Shown here: positions 8,630 through 16,736 of the stretch, piece after piece
How the letters are laid out: every line of letters begins with the position of its first letter
Numbering within the stretch: position 1 is the stretch's first letter
Source: Lachnospiraceae bacterium P6A3
GTDB taxonomy: Bacteria > Bacillota > Clostridia > Lachnospirales > Lachnospiraceae
DNA length: 64,000 nt
Assembly (NCBI GenBank): GCA_000702085.1
Contig: JNKP01000001.1
Location: forward strand, 186,001 to 250,000
Reading direction: 5' to 3'
Made by a program: the position numbers and the translations under genes
The notes under the pieces: generated by a model
Told to the model about the DNA's origin: nothing
What the model saw: the letters and a program-made list of their open reading frames with translations, nothing else
Database searches by the model: none

Positions 8630-10621
8630 TCATTTTGCAAACGGGCCCGCGATCACTTCACCTTCACGCTTGTTTCCGTAAATATCGATATCAAATACAA
8701 TGCTGCTTCCGTCCGGATTTTCAAAGCGCTGCTCGGGCTCAAATGCCATACCGAGGCTTTCGGTGTTAATCATGCCGCAGTTCTTGGGAAGGTAATCAAA
8801 GAGATTTGTATCAAGCTTCCATTCATCGCCATCTGTAGTAAGCTCGATCTTTATCTCGTGTTCGGTGTCGACGAAAGAATCCTTCTCCTTGCTTATAGGC
8901 TTAGCACCGTTAAAGTATGCATTGCCTCCTGTCCATACGGGCAAAGGAATATAGTATCTGTCGCTGGGCGCACTTCCCATTCCGCAATAGCCGTCAAATT
9001 CGCTCTTCCATTCCTCTTCAGTCATATAAGACTCAAAGGGAATGGTTCCTGCAATCAGATTACCGTCATCCCATTCGTCGTTTGCAAAGCCCTTGCAAAT
9101 CTCCTTCATCTTATCCCTAAGGTCTCTTTGTACAAAAATATTGTTATAGAAACGCATATCTCCGTGAAGGATGGTCATGAATCCCGCAATCTCAGTTCTG
9201 TGAGGAACATGATAAGGAGTGTATCTGGGAGATCTGATGGATTTGGATCCGTTATCAACTCCTCTTCCGACTGCTGTAAGTGAACCTGCGATCAGATTGT
9301 GAACGAATGCAACACCCTGTGTGGGAAGCTTAAATGCTCTATCAGATAATAGGATATTATTATCTATGAGCGTAGGTCCGTGGCTAACTTCGATGAAGAT
9401 GTCTTCTCCGAGACCAAGGTTAGCAAGGTTTTCTTTTCTCAGAAGATAATCATGAGGCAATGCATTATCGTGGAAAAGATTACCGGTAACTCTTGTGCCC
9501 TGTGCCTGCCAGTCAAGCCAAAGGCCTCTGGTGCAGTGGTGGAAATGATTGTTCTTGATAAGCACATCAATTGCAGCGTGCATCTTGATACCGCCTATTT
9601 CCGCACCTGCAAGATTCTGCTTATTGTTAATGTGATGGATGTGGTTATTTTCAATAACGGAAAAGACACCGCCCAGGTGGCCCACAATACCTGTTTGTCC
9701 GCAATCGTGGATGTCGTTGTTTCTGACGATATGTGAACCGATATTTTCTTTGGTCCAGCCTTCAGTCTGAGCCTGGCATATGCAGTCACGCTCGGTCTGG
9801 GTGCCGTCCTTGTATTTCCATTTAAGCCACTTGTTGTCGTTAGCAGGCTGCAGGTATTTTCCGAGCGATATACCGGAGCACTTCGATTCGGATATATCAC
9901 AGTTTTCGATGATCCATCCCTTTGACCAGTGAGGACCTATCATTCCGTCCTGATATGCAGTCGGAGGTGCCCACTGCGTTGCCGCCTTGCATACTGTAAA
10001 GCCGTCCAGGGTAATGTATCCGATACCTTCTTCAAGAGGGTAAAAACAATTCTGTCTTACAGTTATTTCAATAAGCGCATCTTTTGGATCGGTATCCTGA
10101 AAGTTTGCGTAAATGATCGTTTTGTTTTCATCGGATTCGGTATACCAGGTATAAACAGTGAAATCCTTATCCCATGAAGACAGATTCTCTTTGGGATCAT
10201 ATACACCGTTAATATCAGTTACTTCGTACATGGATTTGCCGTTTAAGAAAACATCTCCTGTGTGCGCCGTAAAATTCGCATCAAACCAGTCACCCGATAC
10301 AGCTGTTTTAAACGGATTGTAATTTCCGAAAAAAGAATTATCTATAACCGTCTTCCATACGTGAGGTCTTTCTTCGGTCCAATCGGTAATGATCTCCGCG
10401 CCTGTAATGACTGCTTTTAATCTGTTTTGGGCGCGGTAAGTGATCCTTGCATCTTCTTTGCCGGCATTCTTCGGATTTACATGTTCTCTGTAAATTCCGT
10501 CGCTTACTATAACTTCATCACCGGGAAGTGCAATCTCCGCTGCTTCCGAAATAGTTTTGAAAGGAGTGCTCTCCGATCCGTCACCCGAACCCGCAACTTT
10601 ACAATCTACAAAATATTTCAC
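8630..10621 (-). CDS. GH120 beta-xylosidase (right-handed beta-helix)
   Basis: About 663 residues. It opens with a DUF1565-like segment (GSGDGSESTPFKTISEAAE) and continues as a parallel beta-helix. Segments recalled from Thermoanaerobacterium saccharolyticum XylC, the GH120 type enzyme, are conserved: WAPPTA, GPHWSKGWIIE, IVGHLGGVFS, HAAIDV, GLWLDWQAQGTRV and IFIEVSHGP. By that alignment the nucleophile is the aspartate in GLWLDW (about D370) and the acid/base the glutamate in IFIEVS (about E411). No signal peptide is seen, so it probably works on imported xylo-oligosaccharides. The start is GTG 10621: AAAGGAGG lies 7 bases upstream and the codon overlaps the YdcF stop as GTGA. ATG 10627 is too close to the ribosome site. 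Confidence 0.87.
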   Translation of the reverse strand: MKYFVDCKVAGSGDGSESTPFKTISEAAEIALPGDEVIVSDGIYREHVNPKNAGKEDARITYRAQNRLKAVITGAEIITDWTEERPHVWKTVIDNSFFGNYNPFKTAVSGDWFDANFTAHTGDVFLNGKSMYEVTDINGVYDPKENLSSWDKDFTVYTWYTESDENKTIIYANFQDTDPKDALIEITVRQNCFYPLEEGIGYITLDGFTVCKAATQWAPPTAYQDGMIGPHWSKGWIIENCDISESKCSGISLGKYLQPANDNKWLKWKYKDGTQTERDCICQAQTEGWTKENIGSHIVRNNDIHDCGQTGIVGHLGGVFSVIENNHIHHINNKQNLAGAEIGGIKMHAAIDVLIKNNHFHHCTRGLWLDWQAQGTRVTGNLFHDNALPHDYLLRKENLANLGLGEDIFIEVSHGPTLIDNNILLSDRAFKLPTQGVAFVHNLIAGSLTAVGRGVDNGSKSIRSPRYTPYHVPHRTEIAGFMTILHGDMRFYNNIFVQRDLRDKMKEICKGFANDEWDDGNLIAGTIPFESYMTEEEWKSEFDGYCGMGSAPSDRYYIPLPVWTGGNAYFNGAKPISKEKDSFVDTEHEIKIELTTDGDEWKLDTNLFDYLPKNCGMINTESLGMAFEPEQRFENPDGSSIVFDIDIYGNKREGEVIAGPFAK

Positions 10622-11568
10622 CGGCATTCCTCCTTTGTGTAGAAATTTAACAGTTCCTCCATCCAGTAAACCTGATCCTTGATTCTGAAGGTTGTTGGGG
10701 TTCCGGGATGGCAAGCGTAATTGGAAATAACTCTGAGGTCGGAGTTTGTCATGATAAACCAGCCTTCAAATATATGGCTTGCCATGGGTACATGATAATC
10801 GCTGGTTACTATGAAAAGGTCTCTTATCTGCGGATAATCGCTTCTTAAAAGCCTTCCCGAATAGACGGCGTTTTCCGATGTGGACAATGAATCGTTCTCC
10901 ACGATGATCCTCGAAGGATCAATACCGTTTTGAATAAGATATTCAGCCATTTTATCGGCTTCTTTGATCGCGGGTGCCAAAAGAGCCGTTCCTCCGCCGG
11001 TTACCAGTATGTATGCATTCGGATATTTACCTGCAGCTTCAATTCCTGCATCAAGACGGCACATCAGCTCATCTTTGACATCGCCATGAGGTGACAGTGA
11101 ATAACCGAGGATCACTATACACAGACTGTCATCATCCGGAAGGTCTGAGGGTATTTCGCCCGAATTGACGAAGTCCTTTTCGTTTGCTCTGTCCCAATAC
11201 GAAAACAGATCCTCCATAACCAGCAGATCCGCATTCAATTCTTCATCGCTTCCTGCAATATCGGCTAACAGAGGTTTTACTTCTTCAAGTGTTTCTTCGG
11301 CATTACACTTTTTCTCATAAATATCAAAAGAAGCTCTCCAGATATCAGCAGGGATAAAATAATCTTCCTCGGAAAATATTTCCGTGGTAACTATTGACTC
11401 TGCGGGTGTCGAAGCATCGGAATCGATATCGTCTGAAGGCTGTACATCAGAAACTTCATCCAAGGCCAAAGCTTCATCCGTGATCACATCTTCGGATGAA
11501 CATCCCGAAAGCAAAAGAAGTGATAAGGAAAGAATTAATGAAATTGTCTTTTTCAAATCTTTCATCAT
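10618..11568 (-). CDS. YdcF/DUF218-family lipoprotein
   Basis: A 316-residue protein with a lipoprotein signal peptide (lipobox LLSGC, lipidated cysteine near residue 23) and an acidic linker. Its DUF218 domain shows CIVILGYSLSPHGDV, ILVTGGGTALL, MAEYLIQNGIDPSRIIVENDSLSTSENA and FIVTSDYHVPMA. DUF218 proteins are surface or membrane proteins, some linked to envelope biogenesis; the biochemical reaction is unclear. Its last codons overlap the GH120 start by 4 bases (GTGA), so the two are translated together. The ribosome site before ATG 11568 is weak. The pairing with a cytoplasmic xylosidase has no obvious explanation. Confidence 0.85.
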   Translation of the reverse strand: MMKDLKKTISLILSLSLLLLSGCSSEDVITDEALALDEVSDVQPSDDIDSDASTPAESIVTTEIFSEEDYFIPADIWRASFDIYEKKCNAEETLEEVKPLLADIAGSDEELNADLLVMEDLFSYWDRANEKDFVNSGEIPSDLPDDDSLCIVILGYSLSPHGDVKDELMCRLDAGIEAAGKYPNAYILVTGGGTALLAPAIKEADKMAEYLIQNGIDPSRIIVENDSLSTSENAVYSGRLLRSDYPQIRDLFIVTSDYHVPMASHIFEGWFIMTNSDLRVISNYACHPGTPTTFRIKDQVYWMEELLNFYTKEECR

Positions 11569-11585
11569 CTAATGTTGCTTTCGAA

Positions 11586-12185
11586 TTAACACTGCTCAGC
11601 TGCCATTTCCTCGTTAATAGTATCTTCGGTTGCAGCCATAGCCTGAAGTGTCATCTCAAGTAATTTGTCGAGTTCCCAGCCAAGCTGATCCGCACCACGC
11701 TCGATAACTTCCCTGCTGCATCCTGCCGCAAAGCCTTTGCTCTTGTATTTCTTCTTGAGCGATTTAAGTTCCATGTCCTTGGTGCTCTTTGACGGTCTCA
11801 TAAGAGCCGCAGCACCGATAAGACCGGTAAGCTCATCCGCAGCAAAAAGAACCTTTTCCATTTCATGTACAGGCTCAACATCGATCGTGGTTCCGCAGCC
11901 TACGGTTATTCCATAGCCATGCGAACATACGCCATGAATAATATCTTCACTGACTCCGCCTTCCCTGAGAAGTTCCGGTGCCTTCAGACAATGCTCATCG
12001 GGATACAGTTCAAAATCGATATCATGGAGAAGTCCCACAATGCCCCAGTATTCGGCATCATCTCCATATCCCAGTTCATTCGCATACCACTTCATTACAG
12101 CCTCAACAGTAAGTGAATGCTGTATATGAAATGAGTCCTTGTTATACTTTTTCAAAAGTTCAAACGCTTCGTCTCTTGAGATCAT
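11586..12185 (-). CDS. HD-domain phosphohydrolase-like protein
   Basis: About 199 residues with the HD metal site: HIQHSLTVE for the first histidine, LLHDIDFE for the HD pair, a further histidine in VCSHGYG, and the helix AADELTGLIGAAALMRP, which carries the late aspartate. This is the layout of the short HDIG-type proteins common in Clostridia, whose substrates are mostly unknown. ATG 12185 is preferred because AGGA lies 8 bases upstream; TTG 12191 is also open. It ends 17 bases before the YdcF gene begins and may be co-transcribed with it. Hydrolysis of a nucleotide or phosphate ester is likely but unproven. Confidence 0.82.
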   Translation of the reverse strand: MISRDEAFELLKKYNKDSFHIQHSLTVEAVMKWYANELGYGDDAEYWGIVGLLHDIDFELYPDEHCLKAPELLREGGVSEDIIHGVCSHGYGITVGCGTTIDVEPVHEMEKVLFAADELTGLIGAAALMRPSKSTKDMELKSLKKKYKSKGFAAGCSREVIERGADQLGWELDKLLEMTLQAMAATEDTINEEMAAEQC

Positions 12186-12239
12186 TTTCAAATTCCTATA
12201 TCAATTTATGAGTGACTTCCTCAGGGAAAACATCTTTGT

Positions 12240-12692
12240 TTAAGTTAAGACAGTTTTACATTTACTTCTGGGCACGCTGTTTGCCACCGCATTAAGTACC
12301 GTATCTTCAAGATTGTCCATGGATGCATTATAAAAACTGTCCGCCGAGCAGAATGTCATAAGACTGGTTTCATCATCCGTTATCTGGACAACAACAATGG
12401 GTTTCTTATTGGCATACATATAACCCTGTTCCCAGTTGGTTCCCGCCGTGCCGTTCCTGCCGGGTGTGATCATCAGAAACAGCTCAGCCCTGTTAAGAGC
12501 ATCCAGATCCGCATCGAAAACCTTCTGCGCCCAGTCTTCCTGAGAATAATCCCATGCATTTTCAATCTTGAGTTCAAACGGACAATACAATTTGTATCCG
12601 TTATCTCTTAACAGCTTCGCAATTCTTTCCATTACCTGACGCTGGTCCTTCGAACAGCTTCCGGCCAGGTATATCAATTTCTCTTTATCCAT
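12240..12692 (-). CDS. nucleoside 2-deoxyribosyltransferase-like protein
   Basis: A 150-residue Rossmann-like protein. Visible features are the N-terminal strand and loop LIYLAGSCS, the segment FDADLDALNRAELFLMITPGRNGTAGTNWEQGYMYANKKPIVVV split by a gap, and a glutamate (NWEQGY) at the place of the nucleophile in nucleoside deoxyribosyltransferases. GGAG lies 7 bases before ATG 12692. Related proteins include true deoxyribosyltransferases of nucleoside salvage and members that only bind nucleotides. It stands alone, with the 73-bp repeat array upstream. The fold is fairly clear; the activity is inferred. Confidence 0.75.
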   Translation of the reverse strand: MDKEKLIYLAGSCSKDQRQVMERIAKLLRDNGYKLYCPFELKIENAWDYSQEDWAQKVFDADLDALNRAELFLMITPGRNGTAGTNWEQGYMYANKKPIVVVQITDDETSLMTFCSADSFYNASMDNLEDTVLNAVANSVPRSKCKTVLT

Positions 12693-12753
12693 ACATATTC
12701 TCCGTAAATCTGATATCTATGATTATATATCAAACAGCCCCACATTCATACGT

Positions 12754-13010
12754 GGCAAATAAAAGTGTGGTTTTGGGGATTTTATTAGCCCATAGCTTCT
12801 ATTTTCAGGCCTTTCATTTTCAAATCGGCTAATAAAACTGTGGCTTTGGGGTTTTTATTAGCCCATAGCTTCTATTATCAGGCGTTTAATTTCCAAAGTG
12901 GCTAATAAAACAGTGGTTTTGGGTGTTTTATTAGCCCATGACTTTTATTTCCGGGTCTTTCATTTCCAAAGTAGCTAATAAAACTGTGGTTTTTGTTTTT
13001 TTATTAGCCC
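12754..13010. repeat. four-unit 73-bp tandem repeat, each unit a hairpin
   Basis: GGCTAATAAAA-type left arms start at 12754, 12827, 12900 and 12973, a period of exactly 73 bases. Each is followed 26-27 bases later by TTTTATTAGCC, which pairs with it over about 11 bp. The loop keeps TGTGG-TTTGGGG and the 36-base linkers also resemble each other (catagcttctat, ttcatttccaaa). No protein is encoded. The linkers are conserved, so this is not a CRISPR array. Function unknown. Confidence 0.9.
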
Positions 13011-13059
13011 ATTGATCCTTCGTGCGAAAGACGAAGTGAGCGAAAAGATTATAGACTTA

Positions 13060-13189
13060 TGCGGAATGCGGGGTGAGGCGGAAATAGAAAAAGATTCAGC
13101 GAATCTTTTTCCCGCCGAACCGACCGAGTGATGCGCATGCGCATCACGACACAGAACCCGCTACGGGTTCTTTTGGGTCGCCTTCCGCA
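13060..13189. other. 130-nt four-stem palindromic element, possible structured RNA or DNA element
   Basis: An outer stem (TGCGGAATGCG 13060-13070 with CGCCTTCCGCA 13179-13189, 10 of 11 paired) encloses three hairpins. The first is GGCGG..CCGCC with inner AAAAAGATTC/GAATCTTTTT at 13077-13116. The second is the perfect 20-base palindrome gtgatgcgcatgcgcatcac at 13128-13147. The third is AGAACCCG/CGGGTTCT at 13153-13171. A smaller hairpin CTTCGT/ACGAAG lies at 13018-13036. No open frame or promoter is evident. It lies on the original 3' side of the tRNA-Leu locus. Confidence 0.6.
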
Positions 13190-13200
13190 CACAAAATAAA

Positions 13201-13225
13201 AACCCTCAGGCTTTTGCCTGAGGGT
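13201..13225 (-). terminator. original tRNA-Leu terminator, now separated from its gene
   Basis: Arms AACCCTCAGGC and GCCTGAGGGT around TTTT, followed on the minus strand by TTTTTATTTT. It is 12 bases from the tRNA 3' fragment at 13238, so it must have served the tRNA before the element inserted. Confidence 0.8.
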
Positions 13226-13237
13226 CTTTATTTTGGA

Positions 13238-13260
13238 TGCGGAAGGCGGGACTTGAACCC
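13238..13260. repeat. attL core (distal att site)
   Basis: 23 bases beginning tgcggaaggcgggacttgaa, identical to 23497-23519. They equal the T-arm half and acceptor end of tRNA-Leu, up to the discriminator base. Flanking bases differ on both sides. Confidence 0.9.
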
Positions 13261-13398
13261 CATTCGGGCACTTTTTGAGAGATTCCCGAATTTCCTACAA
13301 GAGAGCCACATTCCTTGAAAAATCAAGGTTTGTCGGCTCTTTTGTTATGGAATTAATTCCGCTATAGAATAACATTTTTTGATAAAAAATAAGATTGA

Positions 13399-13417
13399 GT
13401 GCACACAAAGTGCACAC
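13399..13417. promoter_or_regulatory. paired GTGCACAC boxes, left end of element
   Basis: GTGCACAC at 13399-13406 and 13410-13417, 11 bases apart, 139 bases inside the attL core. The same pair with the same spacing is at 23439-23457. They probably are arm-type sites for the integrase or an excisionase (inference). Confidence 0.55.
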
Positions 13418-13430
13418 GGATTTCACTTTT

Positions 13431-14255
13431 TCAATTAAACAATTGAGATATCTCATATAATTTGACCCCTGCCCACTCCGTGTGCGATTCTCCCGAATAA
13501 TGCCAATTATACCCCCGTGACAATATTCCTTCTTCAATCGCAAGTCTGTATATCTCTTTATCAGACCGAAGATGCCTCATCCCATTACTGTATATCTTTC
13601 GGGATGTTTTCTCATCCGTTCCGATGGATTTTATCTCTTCACCGTTAAAATAATGCCTTGATATAATCTCGGCTTCATCTTTCGGCAAACGTTTTACCGC
13701 TTGGCGGACTATTTGACGAGTTTCATCCCTGCATATATCATCCATAAAGTCTGATGAATCATCTGCAATGCTGTCCTGAATCGTGACATCAGTTCCAGGA
13801 ATCAATTCATCAAGGGATATTGTATTTGCTCTTTTGACCTCTTCCCTTATCTTCTCAAGCTCATATTCAGATATTCGCATATGACAAGCAATCTGCATAT
13901 CTGACGGAAGGAAACCGTACTTGCTGAAGAAATTATCTTCAAATTTCCTTATCCTGATGTAATCATCCATCGCTGATGTTTGGCTCTGTGATAGAAATCT
14001 CATCAGATGCCATACAATACGCTTCTGAACGTAATATATAAACCTACTCTTATTCGGGTCATAATCCATCAATGCAAACAGTATTCCGAAGTATGATTCT
14101 TGGGTCAGATCATCGATTTCCGCATAATTCGTGAACCTATTGCAGATTTTAAATATCATCGGTTTCAATGTCCGATATATATTTGCGATGATATCCCTCC
14201 TGATCAGATCATCCGTTTCTGCAAGATACTCCCTTGCAAGCTGTTCAATATCCAT
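13431..14255 (-). CDS. sigma-70-family-like RNA polymerase sigma factor of the element
   Basis: About 274 residues. A region 2-like segment is visible (EIDDLTQESYFGILFALMDY, then FIYYVQKRIVWHLMRFLSQS). A middle linker resembles region 3, and a region 4-like helix-turn-helix near the C terminus reads LPKDEAEIISRHYF then IYSNGMRHLRSDKEI. ATG 14255 is preferred because GGGGG lies 5 bases upstream; an upstream ATG at 14267 lacks one. It is the last gene of the leftward packaging unit and stops 170 bases before the att core. It may direct transcription of the element's own or its helper's late genes, or be an ArpU-like activator. Family membership is likely; the target is unknown. Confidence 0.7.
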   Translation of the reverse strand: MDIEQLAREYLAETDDLIRRDIIANIYRTLKPMIFKICNRFTNYAEIDDLTQESYFGILFALMDYDPNKSRFIYYVQKRIVWHLMRFLSQSQTSAMDDYIRIRKFEDNFFSKYGFLPSDMQIACHMRISEYELEKIREEVKRANTISLDELIPGTDVTIQDSIADDSSDFMDDICRDETRQIVRQAVKRLPKDEAEIISRHYFNGEEIKSIGTDEKTSRKIYSNGMRHLRSDKEIYRLAIEEGILSRGYNWHYSGESHTEWAGVKLYEISQLFN

Positions 14256-14288
14256 ATGCACCCCCATAAATGATGATTAATAACTACA

Positions 14289-14477
14289 TCACGAAGGGTT
14301 TTCCCGGGATTTCATCTGCTTTACGAAATTTGCACACGATTGACAGAGTGCCTTCCCTGCAGATTGCTTTCCGCATATCCTGCAATAATATTTATGTTCA
14401 GGCTTTCGTCTTATCGGCTTTACACCTTCTTTATTTCTGCTTACAAGCATTTGTTTCCATCCCAAACTGAAGCCCAT
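14289..14477 (-). CDS. small zinc-ribbon protein
   Basis: 62 residues with two cysteine pairs (CRICGKQSAGKALCQSC) that make a plausible zinc knuckle, and a very basic composition. It starts 4 bases after the TerL stop, with GAGGA about 12 bases upstream of ATG 14477, and is followed by the sigma-like gene. Similar small zinc-finger proteins are common in phage packaging regions. It might bind nucleic acid; nothing more specific can be said. Confidence 0.6.
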   Translation of the reverse strand: MGFSLGWKQMLVSRNKEGVKPIRRKPEHKYYCRICGKQSAGKALCQSCANFVKQMKSRENPS

Positions 14478-14481
14478 TCTA

Positions 14482-15924
14482 TTAACATATCCTCATTTTT
14501 CTTTGAGGATTCCGCTTTGAATTCCGGCATCCGTAAAGGGCAAGGCTACAAGCTTCTATCAGCTCCGAGCCCATTCCACCGAATCCCCATCCTCCTGCAA
14601 TGGGTCTTTTCACAGCAGAGAGAGCAGATTCATTGAGCCCATCTTGCCCCTCAAACCATGTGACGGATTGCTCATTGATTTCATTTATCAATAAAGCCGT
14701 GGCATTGACCACATCCCTTGCACTCGGTTTCATAACGGAATCTTTGAATTTCCATGTATCGTGAATCTTATCGACAAGAAGATCTGCACCGTTCTTTCCA
14801 TCAATGACAACAACAGATGCAATCTTGTATCTTTCATTGAGCCATTCCGCAAGCCATGTGATGCCGTGCCCGGTCTGTCTGACCTCAATGACAGTTATTC
14901 TTCCTTTTCCGTTTGTCGGAATCGTTGCTCCTGCTAATACAACAAGTGAACCATCTGCAGAAAACTTGACCCCGTATGCTGTCTTGCCCTCGGGCTTCTG
15001 CTCACTTGATTTGCAGGCATTCCATGCTCTCGGGTCAATTGCTTTGTCGCTTTGCTCGGATGCAGGCTTTGACCACATCCCCAAACGCTCACGGGCAAAC
15101 CCGAGCGGACTTAATGTCTTAAACTCTTCCTCTGTGAATTCTTCCGTTAAGCGATAACCGAGAGCAGGATTCGTTTCAAACCATAATTCACGATTTGAAA
15201 AATCAATCTTATCAAGGTTATCGGATGAAATACTCCATTCATGCCATGAATTGTGAATCTCTTCATCCTTCCCGGATGCCGTGATGCAAGCTTGTCTGAA
15301 TCTTCTGAACACTTCTCCATTGCATCCCGTATAGGGCGGAGTGCCTGCATAAATGATCTGCCTTGTTCCCGTTGCACTTGCTGAAAGCACGGACAATATT
15401 GCTTCTGCTTGCTCATCAGATGCCTCCTGTGCCTCATCAAAGACCACAAGGGATATCCCGTCAAAACCTCTTGCGGATTGTCTGCTTCTTGCTTTGAACT
15501 CTATAAGCCCACCGTTTACAAGCTCAATGGATTCCTCGCCGACACCCTCTCTGATCTTCTTAACCGCTTTGACGATTTCAGGATGCTTTTTATCACGAAA
15601 CATTGCCATCAATCTTCTGAACGCTTTTTTGTATGTGCTGACCTGATGGGCTGTGTGCAGAATCTTTTCTCCATTGATAACAAGTCCGTAAAACTCCCGG
15701 GCTTCAATGCAAACATTCTTCCCGTTCTGCCTTGGTACGGAGAGCCCTGCAGAAGTAACGGTATATTCTCCCGATTCATCTTTACCGAGCCAACAATCAA
15801 TTATCAATCTTTGCCATTCATCAAGTTCAACCCCGTATGCTTTCATAAGCATCGAAGCACCCTTGCCATCTGTGGCTGTTCTGTTTGGCTCAATTTTTAT
15901 TCTTGGAATCTGATTTCCTTTCAT
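14482..15924 (-). CDS. terminase large subunit
   Basis: 480 residues: the ATPase-nuclease motor that cuts and pumps phage DNA into capsids. The Walker A-like motif is VPRQNGKN at about residues 63-70; Walker B with catalytic acid is SLVVFDEAQE at about 160; the coupling motif is YAGTPPY. The C-terminal RNase H-like nuclease keeps an acidic centre in VVVIDGKNGADLL. Length is slightly short but complete for the HNH/P27-associated class. Its ATG overlaps the small-subunit stop by 4 bases. A satellite would not be expected to need its own motor, which makes this gene notable. Confidence 0.92.
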   Translation of the reverse strand: MKGNQIPRIKIEPNRTATDGKGASMLMKAYGVELDEWQRLIIDCWLGKDESGEYTVTSAGLSVPRQNGKNVCIEAREFYGLVINGEKILHTAHQVSTYKKAFRRLMAMFRDKKHPEIVKAVKKIREGVGEESIELVNGGLIEFKARSRQSARGFDGISLVVFDEAQEASDEQAEAILSVLSASATGTRQIIYAGTPPYTGCNGEVFRRFRQACITASGKDEEIHNSWHEWSISSDNLDKIDFSNRELWFETNPALGYRLTEEFTEEEFKTLSPLGFARERLGMWSKPASEQSDKAIDPRAWNACKSSEQKPEGKTAYGVKFSADGSLVVLAGATIPTNGKGRITVIEVRQTGHGITWLAEWLNERYKIASVVVIDGKNGADLLVDKIHDTWKFKDSVMKPSARDVVNATALLINEINEQSVTWFEGQDGLNESALSAVKRPIAGGWGFGGMGSELIEACSLALYGCRNSKRNPQRKMRIC

Positions 15925-16289
15925 GTTGCCTTCTTCATCCTCTGAACTTGCGACAATATATCTGCTGTTTCTGATTGCACTTCTTCCTGCATCTCTTTCG
16001 GCAGATATGACGTAAACTTTTCAAGCCCTATCATGTATGACCGCCACAAAGAAACGTAACCCTTGAAAATGGGATTTTCTCTTGTTCCACTCTGTCCGCC
16101 TCCGTTGTCATATTCACATACAACAGAGGCATCCTTTATCTCTTCACGGGTCTGATCAAGTTTGACCTTCATCCATGCAAGATTATCAATCACAGGAGCT
16201 AAAACCTCCCTTTGTTTCTGTGGCACTTCTGCACGCTCTAATATGTCATATAGCCTTTTATATTCGCTTTTGATACTTTTATCGTCCAT
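15921..16289 (-). CDS. terminase small subunit, P27-like
   Basis: 122 residues, mostly helical. The C-terminal half (ENPIFKGYVSLWRSYMIGLEKF) is the signature stretch of P27-family small terminases, which recognise the cos site and regulate the large subunit. AAGGGTGG lies about 9 bases before ATG 16289. It overlaps terL by ATGA and lies next to an HNH gene, the usual trio of cos-type Gram-positive phages. A satellite-specific small subunit is the classic means by which SaPI-type islands redirect helper packaging. Confidence 0.8.
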   Translation of the reverse strand: MDDKSIKSEYKRLYDILERAEVPQKQREVLAPVIDNLAWMKVKLDQTREEIKDASVVCEYDNGGGQSGTRENPIFKGYVSLWRSYMIGLEKFTSYLPKEMQEEVQSETADILSQVQRMKKAT

Positions 16290-16389
16290 AATAAGAAACC
16301 ACCCTTATTGACCGAATATGAGCCCTATAGATTATCGCTGACCGGCTTGGGAGCAATTAGGGCATCCCCAGGGATACTCCCCCACCCTA
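16290..16389. other. non-coding gap between terS and HNH, candidate cos region
   Basis: About 100 bases without a gene inside the packaging unit. It has an inverted pair GCCCTATA/ATTAGGGC (about 16322-16365), the small palindrome TCCCCAGGGA and C-rich tracts. In HNH-type cos phages the cohesive-end site lies in just this gap. This is positional inference only; the nick sites cannot be read from the sequence. Confidence 0.35.
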
Positions 16390-16728
16390 TCACCACTTAC
16401 CATCGAGCCGATTCATTTTCAATTTTGCTTTGGGGTCATCAATGATCTTGAACCCGACCTTGTTTCCCTTGAGAGCATTACAGTATCGATGAGCAGGGAA
16501 AACATTATTGGGATCATCCGCACACTCCTCCGGGCTTGAATATCCAAACTCTTTCCATTTGCTCACGGGACACCGTTCATCTATTACAAAACTCCATTTT
16601 TCTTGCGGAGTTGATGGGATTGAATAATCAATAGGCTTTCCGCATATGCTACACGGTAGATTCATCGCCCTGAACCGTGCCTGAAATTTTCTCCGCTTAC
16701 CGCTTTTCCATCTCGGGTTTGTTGCCAT
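16390..16728 (-). CDS. HNH endonuclease
   Basis: About 112 residues. CSICGKPID at the N-terminal side and the later pattern VIDERCPVSKW ... NVFPAHRYCNALKGNK match the HNH fold of phage packaging nucleases, with a CxxC zinc site and histidine and asparagine in the second half. The motif is a divergent HNH: an aspartate-glutamate pair replaces the usual first histidine region. GAGGGGG lies 3-4 bases before ATG 16728. HNH proteins next to terminases are needed for cos cleavage in HK97-like phages. It lies directly upstream of terS across the candidate cos gap. Confidence 0.8.
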   Translation of the reverse strand: MATNPRWKSGKRRKFQARFRAMNLPCSICGKPIDYSIPSTPQEKWSFVIDERCPVSKWKEFGYSSPEECADDPNNVFPAHRYCNALKGNKVGFKIIDDPKAKLKMNRLDGKW

Positions 16729-16736
16729 AGTCCCCC

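Noticed and set aside
12754-13010. CRISPR array
   Set aside because: The linkers between hairpins are as conserved as the repeats, the unit is 73 bases, and no cas gene is present.
12693-13200. Integron attC or transposon ends in the repeat region
   Set aside because: No integrase or transposase is adjacent outside the satellite, and the hairpins lack the conserved attC core sites.
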